From Collinsella sp. (GTDB taxonomy: Bacteria > Actinomycetota > Coriobacteriia > Coriobacteriales > Coriobacteriaceae): a DNA stretch of 5,890 bases. The notes beneath the pieces were generated by a model that had not been told where the DNA came from, did no database searches, and worked only from the letters and a program-made list of their open reading frames with translations. Made by a program: the position numbers and the translations under genes. Numbering within the stretch: position 1 is the stretch's first letter; every line of letters begins with the position of its first letter. Location: assembly GCA_019419485.1 (NCBI GenBank), contig DXZV01000115.1, positions 1 to 5,890 of the forward strand, read 5' to 3'. Shown in pieces: positions 1-5,345 of the stretch.

Positions 1-144
1 GTCAAGGCCGGCAAGACCCCCGAGGAGGCCATCGCTGGCGCTATGGGCCACTATGGTCAGTGGGAGAACGCTGCCAAGTACATCGACCCGCGCACCGACG
101 AGGAGACTCACTCCGTCGCCAGCGTGTTCCCGGTTCACGAGTAG
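1..144 (+). CDS. Fe-S cluster assembly scaffold protein (NifU-like), C-terminal fragment
   Basis: The reading frame is open from the first base to a TAG at 142-144, giving 47 residues; the start lies outside the window. The tail contains an EEAIAGAMGHYGQWENAAKY stretch followed by IDPR. This resembles the C-terminus I recall for the NifU-like 'iron-sulfur cluster assembly scaffold protein' of Clostridia and Coriobacteriia, which ends in a similar GxYGxxxxAxKYIDPRxE pattern. Members of that family are thought to carry or assemble Fe-S clusters in the cytoplasm. The cluster-binding cysteines would be upstream and cannot be checked here. The next gene, a GGGtGRT-family protein, begins only 18 bases downstream, an association I also recall from other anaerobes, which supports the call. 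The last dozen residues (after IDPR) extend beyond the typical family end. Identification rests on recalled similarity over a short fragment. Confidence 0.72.
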   Translation, partial: VKAGKTPEEAIAGAMGHYGQWENAAKYIDPRTDEETHSVASVFPVHE

Positions 145-162
145 AAAGGGAGGGAAATAACT

Positions 163-1167
163 ATGACTGTTACGTTCGAAGGTTACGTGCGCCGCGCTGA
201 CAAGATCAACAAGTGCCTCGCCGACAACGGCATCGCCTCCCTCGAGGAAGCTCTGCAGATCTGCACCGACAAGGGCTTCAACCCGCGTGAGATCGTCAAC
301 AACACCCAGTCCATCGCCTTCCAGAACGCCGAGTGGGCCTACACCCTCGGCTGCGCTCTCGCTGTCAAGCGTGGCGCCAAGACTGCTTCTGAGGCTGCCG
401 CCATCATCGGCGAGGGCATCCAGGCCTTCACCGTTCCCGGCTCCGTCGCCGAGGACCGCAAGGTCGGTCTGGGCCACGGCAACCTGGGCGCTATGCTGCT
501 CTCCGACGACACCGAGTGCTTCGCCTTCCTGGCCGGCCACGAGTCCTTCGCTGCCGCTGAGGGTGCTATCGGCCTGGCTCTGAACGCCAACAAGGCTCGC
601 AAGAAGCCGCTGCGCGTTATCCTGAACGGTCTGGGCAAGGACGCCGCCCAGATCATCGCCCGCATCAACGGCTTCACCTATGTGAAGACTCAGTTCGACT
701 ACTACACGGGCGAGCTCAAGGTCGTCGAGACCATCCCCTACTCCGATGGTCCCCGCGCTGCCGTTAACTGCTACGGCTCCGACGACGTCCGCGAGGGCGT
801 TGCCATCATGTGGCACGAGAACGTCGACATCTCGATCACCGGTAACTCCACCAACCCCACGCGTTTCCAGCACCCTGTCGCTGGCACCTATAAGAAGGAG
901 CGCATCGAGGCTGGCAAGAAGTACTTCTCCGTCGCTTCTGGTGGCGGCACTGGCCGCACCCTGCACCCGGACAACATGGGCGCCGGCCCTGCCTCTTACG
1001 GCATGACCGACACCATGGGCCGTATGCACTCCGACGCCCAGTTCGCCGGTTCTTCCTCCGTGCCTGCGCACGTCGACATGATGGGTCTCATCGGCATGGG
1101 CAATAACCCCATGGTCGGTGCCACCGTCGCCTGCGCTGTCGCCGTCGAGGAGGCCCTCAAGGCCTAA
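163..1167 (+). CDS. GGGtGRT-family protein
   Basis: This complete 334-residue protein carries the family's signature GGGTGRT at residues 260-266, followed by the conserved-looking run LHPDNMGAGPASYG and GRMHSDAQFAG. The length is normal for the family (about 330 residues). A glycine-rich GLGHGNLGAML element lies at 102-112. There is no signal peptide or membrane segment, so it should be cytosolic. Six cysteines (18, 34, 64, 119, 203, 324) and several histidines (105, 126, 218, 237, 268, 289, 303) could bind metal, but no CxxC pair is present. The biochemical function of the family is unknown to me. The start is fixed by AAAGGGAGGG at 145-154, eight bases before the ATG. It is translated from the same message as the upstream Fe-S scaffold protein, and a terminator follows 35 bases after the stop. 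Codons are strongly biased to C-ending forms (AAC, ATC, GGC, TTC), which suggests high expression. The link to Fe-S metabolism is inferred from the neighbour only. Confidence 0.88.
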   Translation: MTVTFEGYVRRADKINKCLADNGIASLEEALQICTDKGFNPREIVNNTQSIAFQNAEWAYTLGCALAVKRGAKTASEAAAIIGEGIQAFTVPGSVAEDRKVGLGHGNLGAMLLSDDTECFAFLAGHESFAAAEGAIGLALNANKARKKPLRVILNGLGKDAAQIIARINGFTYVKTQFDYYTGELKVVETIPYSDGPRAAVNCYGSDDVREGVAIMWHENVDISITGNSTNPTRFQHPVAGTYKKERIEAGKKYFSVASGGGTGRTLHPDNMGAGPASYGMTDTMGRMHSDAQFAGSSSVPAHVDMMGLIGMGNNPMVGATVACAVAVEEALKA

Positions 1168-1202
1168 TCGCGCCCGCGCGATGCTCACATAGATGAGCTT
1201 TG

Positions 1203-1235
1203 GAGCCGCTACCTTTCGGGGTAGCGGCTCTTTTT
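1203..1235 (+). terminator. Intrinsic terminator of the scaffold/GGGtGRT operon
   Basis: A perfect 11-bp stem, GAGCCGCTACC (1203-1213) with GGTAGCGGCTC (1220-1230), encloses a 6-base loop TTTCGG and is followed directly by TTTTT. The opposite strand has no T-run after the stem, so termination is in the plus direction only. It ends the message 36-68 bases after the GGGtGRT stop codon and separates this operon from the flavoprotein gene. Confidence 0.95.
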
Positions 1236-1410
1236 GTTTACGCTGTCGCAGGGCAGCTAATGCCGATATATCAGTTGGGGCGAAATACGAGATGTGATGA
1301 GACGGAGCGTCAGAACGTCCATGACGCCCACCTGCCATATGTGCCCTATACCGATTTGCCGAGTCTTTGCGGCCCCATTGCCGATCACCCGTGCGACAAT
1401 GCGCCGGACG

Positions 1411-1418
1411 AGAAAGGA
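1411..1418 (+). promoter_or_regulatory. Ribosome binding site that decides the flavoprotein start
   Basis: AGAAAGGA sits five bases before the ATG at 1424. The same frame stays open upstream to an ATG at 1367, but that one has no purine-rich site in front, and the extra 19 residues (rich in Arg, Cys and Pro) would precede the FAD-binding beta strand, which in this superfamily normally begins within a few residues of the start. The start at 1424 is therefore preferred. Confidence 0.8.
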
Positions 1419-1423
1419 ATCCG

Positions 1424-2950
1424 ATGGAATCGAATGATGTACTGGTAATTGGATCTGGCATTGCGGGACTTTGCGCCGCCATCGAAGCGGCACGCACGGG
1501 TGCAACCGTCACTGTGGCAAGCGCCGGCAAGACTATGAGTGGATCGAGCTTCTTCCCCGGAACCTGGGGCCTGGGGCTTATCGGACCCGTTAACGAAGAC
1601 GACGAACAAGACCTCATCGACACCATCCAGACCGTTGGTGGCGGCGTCGCCGACCCCGAGCTTGTCCAGACGTTTGTCCACAGCATTCCCCAGGCAATTG
1701 AATGGCTCGAGCAAGACCTGGGTGTTGAGCTCCAGCGTCCGCAAAGCGCTGAAAGCGCTCAGCAAAAGCAATTTATCCCCTGCTTTGACCACAAGACGCG
1801 CATGTGGCGCGGCCTCACCCGCAAGCCCCTTGAGGACGCTCTGACGACCCGGATCGAGTCGCTCGGCATTCGCCTGCTCCCCCGCCATGAGCTTATCGAC
1901 CTTGTTGAGGACACGAACAGCAGAATAACCGGAACCATGCTCTACGACCTCACCGAAAATCGAATCGTGCCCTTTGCTGCCAAGGCCACGATCATCGCAA
2001 CCGGTGGCACAGGCGGCCTGTTCGAGCGCAGCCTTACGTCGGCTGATGTGCTCAGCTCCTCGCAGGCCATCGCGCTGGCGCACGGCGCAACACTTACTAA
2101 TATAGAGTTCATGCAGATGATGCCCGGCTTCATCGAGCCCAAGCGCAACCTGGTCTTCAACGAGAAAACCTGGCGCTACGTACATGTAGACCAGCCGGTA
2201 GATATTGCCGACGACAAGCTGGACGACCTGCTCGAGCAGCGCTCTGGATATGGTCCCTTCACGTCACGCTTGGCCTCCCGCGCTATCGATCTCGTCATCG
2301 ATCAGGCAGGTGTCGAAGGCCTGGCACTCCACTACGACTTTCCCCGCGAGGATGTCCCAGAGTTTGTGCAGACCTTTGCCACCTGGCTGCAAGACGAGCA
2401 CGGCATCGCCCCGACTGACGAGATGCGCGTTGCGATGTATGCCCACGCCGCTAACGGCGGCATCAAGATCGATAAGACCGCGCAAACGGGCGTTGAGGGC
2501 CTCTACGCTTGCGGTGAGGCGACAGGCGGCATGCACGGCGCCGACCGCATTGGTGGCTTGTCAAGCGCCAACGGCATCGTGTTCGGGCGCATCGCGGGCG
2601 CATCGGCAGCCCAAGCAGCACAGAAAGAGCCCGAGACAGCCCTGAAGGCGGATATCGCCCTCCCCCAGTACGGCATAGCCGCAACAGATGCCGAACGCCT
2701 GACACACAGCCTAAGGCACACGATGAGCACCTATTGCATGATCAACAGGACCGAAACAGGCCTATCCGAGGCACTACACGAGCTTGAGGGCTTGAAGACG
2801 GAGGCAACGACCTTGAGCACACAGAAAGCCCAGGACAGCGAAGTCGCAGCCCTCGCCCGCCTGCAATCGCAGATTCAACTAGCACAGGAAATGATCAAAG
2901 CCATGCGTAAGCGAACCGAAAGTCTCGGATCGCACTATCGAGCAGACTAA
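1424..2950 (+). CDS. FAD-binding protein of the fumarate reductase / L-aspartate oxidase superfamily
   Basis: The protein has 508 residues when started at 1424. An N-terminal Rossmann strand-turn-helix with GSGIAG (10-15) binds the FAD diphosphate; ATGGTGGLF (192-200) and GLYACGEATGGMHGADR (359-375) are the usual second and third flavin-contact motifs of the family. The C-terminus (about 425-505) is helical and charged, like a shortened version of the family's C-terminal helical domain. No signal peptide, haem motif or FMN domain is present, so it appears to be a soluble single-domain flavoprotein. The catalytic pieces are unusual. The Q-F-H-P-T motif is replaced by QMMPG (231-235). The R-G-E segment aligns with FNEKTW (245-250). 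The P-R-D motif aligns with FTS (279-281). NRLxSNSL becomes DRIGGLSSAN (374-383). The residue that usually binds the FAD ribose (E/D after the second strand) appears to be Ser33. Substrate is therefore unknown; calling it nadB, frdA or sdhA is not justified. It is likely monocistronic, with a terminator before and a hairpin after it. Confidence 0.85.
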   Translation: MESNDVLVIGSGIAGLCAAIEAARTGATVTVASAGKTMSGSSFFPGTWGLGLIGPVNEDDEQDLIDTIQTVGGGVADPELVQTFVHSIPQAIEWLEQDLGVELQRPQSAESAQQKQFIPCFDHKTRMWRGLTRKPLEDALTTRIESLGIRLLPRHELIDLVEDTNSRITGTMLYDLTENRIVPFAAKATIIATGGTGGLFERSLTSADVLSSSQAIALAHGATLTNIEFMQMMPGFIEPKRNLVFNEKTWRYVHVDQPVDIADDKLDDLLEQRSGYGPFTSRLASRAIDLVIDQAGVEGLALHYDFPREDVPEFVQTFATWLQDEHGIAPTDEMRVAMYAHAANGGIKIDKTAQTGVEGLYACGEATGGMHGADRIGGLSSANGIVFGRIAGASAAQAAQKEPETALKADIALPQYGIAATDAERLTHSLRHTMSTYCMINRTETGLSEALHELEGLKTEATTLSTQKAQDSEVAALARLQSQIQLAQEMIKAMRKRTESLGSHYRAD

Positions 2951-2992
2951 TTCGAACACCCATCTAAAGCAGAACACAACTAATCGATATCT

Positions 2993-3033
2993 ATGGGCCC
3001 CGTGAGCTCGAAGTGGCACGGGGCCCATTCGTG
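2993..3033 (+). terminator. Probable terminator after the flavoprotein gene
   Basis: A 12-bp perfect stem, ATGGGCCCCGTG (2993-3004) with CACGGGGCCCAT (3017-3028), has a 12-base loop. The tail after the stem is only TTCGTG, so the U-tract is weak, but stem strength and the position 43 bases after the stop codon fit a terminator. The other strand has no T-run at all. It could instead be a mRNA-stabilising hairpin. Confidence 0.65.
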
Positions 3034-3083
3034 TCCGTACGGCAGCGTATCCTTATTCTGAATACGGAGCGGGCAAAGCCCGC
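3034..3083 (+). promoter_or_regulatory. dinD: Possible operator/promoter region of dinD
   Basis: The 83 bases between the upstream hairpin and dinD must hold its promoter if it is transcribed on its own. Nested dyads are visible: TCCGTA (3034-3039) with TACGGA (3063-3068), CGTAT (3046-3050) with ATACG (3062-3066), and an 11-base palindrome TATTCTGAATA (3054-3064). A GCGGGC-AAA-GCCCGC hairpin (3069-3083) lies just downstream, without a T-run. No convincing -35/-10 pair could be assigned, and nothing matches the Gram-positive LexA box well. This is a weak call based on symmetry and position. Confidence 0.3.
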
Positions 3084-3111
3084 ATAGACAATAGGCCAGC
3101 GAGGAGGAGAT

Positions 3112-3972
3112 ATGGACAGTAGAGATATCGAGAAGTGGCGTGTCGAACTTGATAGCTACGCCAATGTAGAAGACGGCGTTGAGTATTGGCTCGCACGCGA
3201 TTTAATGGAACCCATGGGGTACACTCGATGGGAGAACTTTGCCGAAGTTGTTAAGAGGGCAAAAGTCTCGTGCGAAACAAACAAAACTCCAGTTGATTCC
3301 CATTTTCGTGACACCACGAAAATGGTAACTGCCGGTGTCGCCGCTCGCGCGGTTAAAGACTACAAACTTACGCGCTATGCATGCTATTTAATCGCCCAGA
3401 ACGGAGATTCAAACAAGCAAGAAATCGCGCTCGCACAGGCGTACTTCGCCGTGCAGACGCGCCGCCAAGAGCTCATAGAGCAGCGCTTCGCAGAGATTCA
3501 GCGCTTGCAGGCGCGCCACTCGCTATCTGATTCAGAGAAACAGCTCTCGGGTATTGCGTTCAAACGCGGCGTGGACTCCAAAGGATTCGCAATCATCAAG
3601 TCGAAGGGCGATGAAGCGTTATTCGGCGGCAGAAGCACGGCGGAAATGAAGCAACAGCTCGGCGTATCCAAGAGCTCGGCATTGGCGGACAGGCTAGCCG
3701 ATGTTCTCATCAAAGCAAAGGACCTTACGAACTCGATGACGGCCTTCAACGCCGAGGAACACGACCTGTACGGTCTGGACCAGATCAAGCAAGAGCACGT
3801 CGAGAACAACACAAGCGTGCGTGGCAGCCTCATCGACCGCGGAATTGTACCCGAGAACCTACCGCCTGCCGAAGATACAAAGAAGCTCGAACGTCGCGTG
3901 AAAGCAGACGAGAAAAAGCTCAAGGAGGGTACAGACGGATTCACCGACCCCCAGGGCAGACTCGACTTGTAA
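3112..3972 (+). CDS. dinD: DNA damage-inducible protein D (BRO-N domain)
   Basis: The 286-residue product matches the DinD family along its length (E. coli DinD is about 274 residues). Diagnostic stretches are EYWLARDLMEPMGYTRWENF (24-43), DYKLTRYACYLIAQNGD (83-99) and IALAQAYFAVQTRRQE (105-120), which form the BRO-N type region. GFAIIKSKGDEALFGG (158-173) follows, and then the end motif VRGSLIDRGIVPENLPPAED (236-255). The last 30 residues are a lysine/glutamate-rich tail. E. coli DinD is SOS-induced and disrupts RecA filaments, blocking strand exchange; the same cytosolic role here is inferred from homology. The start is well supported by GAGGAGGAG at 3101-3109. Compared with the GGGtGRT gene, it uses more A/T-ending codons (TTA, GTT, GAT, AAT), suggesting a different origin. 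It lies just on the host side of a prophage attachment site, converging with the tRNA remnant. Its own terminator was not identified. Confidence 0.92.
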   Translation: MDSRDIEKWRVELDSYANVEDGVEYWLARDLMEPMGYTRWENFAEVVKRAKVSCETNKTPVDSHFRDTTKMVTAGVAARAVKDYKLTRYACYLIAQNGDSNKQEIALAQAYFAVQTRRQELIEQRFAEIQRLQARHSLSDSEKQLSGIAFKRGVDSKGFAIIKSKGDEALFGGRSTAEMKQQLGVSKSSALADRLADVLIKAKDLTNSMTAFNAEEHDLYGLDQIKQEHVENNTSVRGSLIDRGIVPENLPPAEDTKKLERRVKADEKKLKEGTDGFTDPQGRLDL

Positions 3973-4014
3973 AGCGTCTGTGCCCTTACGGGTTCGACCC
4001 CATGCGAGGTTAAC

Positions 4015-4046
4015 AAAAAAGACGGACAACTTTCGCTGACCGTCTT
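4015..4046 (-). terminator. Minus-strand terminator of the tRNA-Lys locus
   Basis: Read on the minus strand, AAGACGG (4046-4040), a 14-base loop and CCGTCTT (4025-4019) form a stem followed by a T-run (4020-4015, partly inside the stem). It begins nine bases after the CCA of the tRNA remnant, where a tRNA terminator is expected. It would also stop any leftward read-through from the prophage into dinD. On the plus strand there is no T-run after the stem, so it is not a good terminator for dinD. Confidence 0.8.
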
Positions 4047-4055
4047 AACATGCTT

Positions 4056-4102
4056 TGGTGGGCCGTCAGGGGGTCGAACCCTGGACCTTGGGATTAAGAG
4101 TC
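4056..4102 (-). pseudogene. 3' remnant of a tRNA-Lys(CTT) gene
   Basis: On the minus strand the order is: two bases of the anticodon stem (GA), the 7-base loop CTCTTAA with anticodon CTT (plus-strand 4096-4098), stem half TCCCA, variable loop AGGTC, T arm CAGGG-TTCGACC-CCCTG, acceptor half ACGGCCC, discriminator A and encoded CCA (4058-4056). The T stem pairs perfectly. The 5' part is absent: upstream of the loop the sequence reads CAAGA, which cannot pair with TCCCA beyond two bases, and no D arm or GGGCCGT acceptor half is found in the next 150 bases. The fragment therefore cannot make a working tRNA. A complete copy is expected at the other end of the integrated element. Confidence 0.88.
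4056..4102. other. Prophage attachment site (attL/attR) in tRNA-Lys
   Basis: Integrases of phages and islands often use the 3' part of a tRNA gene as the crossover target and carry a matching copy, so that one junction restores the tRNA and the other keeps only the 3' fragment. The fragment here, with host-type terminator and dinD on its left and a phage lysis cassette on its right, is the second kind of junction. Identity starts near tRNA position 30, so the shared core is at most about 47 bases. The exact crossover cannot be set without the other junction. Confidence 0.8.
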
Positions 4103-4183
4103 TTGAACGTGATGTTATGGAGTGCCTTGTAGCAGCAAAATCGCAGGTAGTTATGTTTCCACACGCTCTCACCGCACTGAAAC

Positions 4184-4223
4184 TGCATTGCAGAACGGAT
4201 ATTGACGGATATCCGGCAATGCA
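4184..4223. repeat. Direct repeat nested in an inverted repeat near the attachment site
   Basis: TGCATTGC (4184-4191) and GCAATGCA (4216-4223) are perfect inverted arms. Between them ACGGATAT occurs twice (4195-4202 and 4205-4212), spaced 10 bases apart, about one helical turn, and the second copy runs into the palindrome GGATATCC (4207-4214). The non-coding position, 80-120 bases inside the prophage end, suits binding sites for integrase arms or an excisionase, but no protein assignment can be made from the sequence. Confidence 0.5.
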
Positions 4224-4224
4224 T

Positions 4225-4261
4225 AAAGCCCCTCCCCGTCAGTTTCATGCCGGGGAGGGGC
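4225..4261 (-). terminator. Terminator of the prophage lysis operon
   Basis: A perfect 11-bp GC-rich stem, GCCCCTCCCCG (4228-4238) with CGGGGAGGGGC (4251-4261), encloses a 12-base loop. On the minus strand it is followed by TTTATG, a short T-tract. It lies eight bases after the stop of the small membrane peptide gene, the last gene of the leftward cassette. The plus strand has no T-run after the stem. Confidence 0.75.
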
Positions 4262-4269
4262 TGCATCTA

Positions 4270-4380
4270 TCAATTTCTAAAGTCTTTTTGGCTGCCGACG
4301 CGCACGATTGCCCATCCGAGAAGACCGGTCAGCAGTCCTGCAGCAGCGCCGACAATAAAACAGATATCAAACGGATTCAT
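4270..4380 (-). CDS. 36-residue phage membrane peptide downstream of endolysin
   Basis: This short frame was found by reading the minus strand from the endolysin stop: ATG at 4380-4378, TGA at 4272-4270. It begins MNPFDICFIVG, continues as one hydrophobic helix to about residue 28, and ends in a short charged tail (RVGSQKDFRN). The helix contains glycines at 11, 15, 19 and 22, a GxxxGxxxG pattern typical of helix-helix packing. The start lies eight bases after the endolysin stop, with AGGTG (minus strand) six bases upstream; a GTG two codons earlier is an alternative. A terminator follows at once, so it is the last gene of the lysis operon. I do not recognise the family. A role in lysis (second holin, antiholin or holin partner) is inferred from topology and place only. 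The charge and hydrophobicity pattern and the close fit between endolysin and terminator argue that it is real. Confidence 0.62.
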   Translation of the reverse strand: MNPFDICFIVGAAAGLLTGLLGWAIVRVGSQKDFRN

Positions 4381-4388
4381 ATGCACAC

Positions 4389-5342
4389 CTATCGATAGAG
4401 TTGCTTGACGAGCGCTTGGCCGATGGCGACGTTGGTGTCGCGGCCCTGGTATCCGTCCGCACCCGATGATCCGCACGAGATACCTTGAGCGATAAGCCAC
4501 TGCTGGTGTTTGAAGACCGTTCCCGAACCCATCTGTCGCGCCTGAACACCGCCGACCACGGGATAGACTTTGCATCCGACCTTGTCCTGCAGGGCGCGGA
4601 CGGCATTCGAGCCAACCCCGCCCTTGACGTACTCGATTACGCCGCGGTCGCATGCCCAAAGGTATCGCTCATTCGCCGGCCATTGACCGGAGATCACGCC
4701 ATCGGCAGTCGTGCCGAGCTGGCGTTGCAGCTCCTTGGCCATCTTCGGGCCGAAATATCGCGTGTCTCCGAGGCTCGGGACCGTATTGTCCGCGACTTCC
4801 GTATTTGACCCATTCAGTGTCTTGCCGTCGCCAAGCCAGTAGAGCGTGCCGTCCCATGGGTAGCTGTAGTACGCCTTGATGTTGGACTCGCGCCCGGTCT
4901 GGTCGCCCTTGGTGCCGGTGACGGTCCCCTTTTCAGAAATGGAGAATTGGGCCAAGAGGTCGCCGCGAGCTGATCCATAGGGAGAGACGCACACGGCGGT
5001 GTGGCACTTCTCGTTGAGGTAGATGTCTCCACGCTGGGCGGACTTGACGCCCATCTTACGCCAGCCGAAAAGGCCCGTCTTGAGCAGCTGCTCCCGCATG
5101 TTTCCGGTATACGAGGCTCCGAAGGTATTGACGCCGACCGCGCGGAGGGCGGTCACTACGGCCGAGGAACAGTCGCGATCGCCACCGGCAATAGTGACGG
5201 TGGTGCCGTCGGACAGACAAATCGTCTCGGTCGTTCCGTCCCCCATGCGGTTGGCCTGCGAGTATCCGTGACCGCCGCCCCCATCATGGGAGACGAGGTG
5301 TTCCATGACCTGCGCGAAGGCCTCGCGCTGTGTGATGGCCAT
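4389..5342 (-). CDS. Phage endolysin, NlpC/P60-type (Amidase_5-like) peptidoglycan hydrolase
   Basis: The 317-residue protein has an N-terminal cysteine-peptidase/amidase domain (about 1-170). GGDRDCSSAVVTALRAVG places the likely nucleophile at Cys58, and RGDIYLNEKCHTAVCVS places the general base at His114. GDQTGRES (146-153) followed by YYSYPWDGTLYW (158-169) is a typical ending of phage peptidoglycan hydrolases of this group. The C-terminal part (about 195-317) looks like a wall-binding module with two related halves: LQRQLGTTADGVISGQWP (205-222) plus GSNAVRALQDKVG (244-256), and GSGTVFKHQQWL (272-283) plus ADGYQGRDT (295-303). There is no signal peptide, so release should depend on the holin encoded just upstream (3-base gap). 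The start ATG follows the holin stop TAG by three bases, with AAGGCGG about 11 bases upstream, so translation is probably coupled. The bond cut (amide or peptide cross-bridge) cannot be told from the sequence. Confidence 0.9.
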   Translation of the reverse strand: MAITQREAFAQVMEHLVSHDGGGGHGYSQANRMGDGTTETICLSDGTTVTIAGGDRDCSSAVVTALRAVGVNTFGASYTGNMREQLLKTGLFGWRKMGVKSAQRGDIYLNEKCHTAVCVSPYGSARGDLLAQFSISEKGTVTGTKGDQTGRESNIKAYYSYPWDGTLYWLGDGKTLNGSNTEVADNTVPSLGDTRYFGPKMAKELQRQLGTTADGVISGQWPANERYLWACDRGVIEYVKGGVGSNAVRALQDKVGCKVYPVVGGVQARQMGSGTVFKHQQWLIAQGISCGSSGADGYQGRDTNVAIGQALVKQLYR

Positions 5343-5345
5343 GGC

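Noticed and set aside
1301..1327. GCGTCA/TGACGC dyad (1307-1312, 1322-1327) before the flavoprotein gene as an operator or riboswitch
   Set aside because: Only six base pairs with a nine-base loop, no further structure, and no clear promoter nearby; chance is likely. The 188 bases between terminator and start hold no gene I can support.
1367..1423. Upstream ATG giving a 19-residue longer flavoprotein
   Set aside because: No ribosome binding site precedes it and the extra residues are not of a type found before the FAD-binding strand; AGAAAGGA supports the ATG at 1424.
1385..2185. Minus-strand 266-codon open frame
   Set aside because: Antisense to the recognisable flavoprotein; a shadow of its codon bias.
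1424..2950. Annotation as nadB, frdA or sdhA
   Set aside because: FAD motifs match the superfamily but the substrate-site motifs of these enzymes are not present.
3498..4172. Minus-strand 224-codon open frame
   Set aside because: It is antisense to dinD and reads through the tRNA remnant and terminator; it has no family resemblance.
4056..4180. A complete tRNA-Lys gene
   Set aside because: Anticodon loop, T arm and acceptor 3' half are present, but D arm, 5' acceptor half and most of the 5' anticodon stem are missing.
4117..4398. Plus-strand 93-codon open frame
   Set aside because: It runs through the phage terminator and over the small membrane peptide on the other strand, has no ribosome binding site and no recognisable features.
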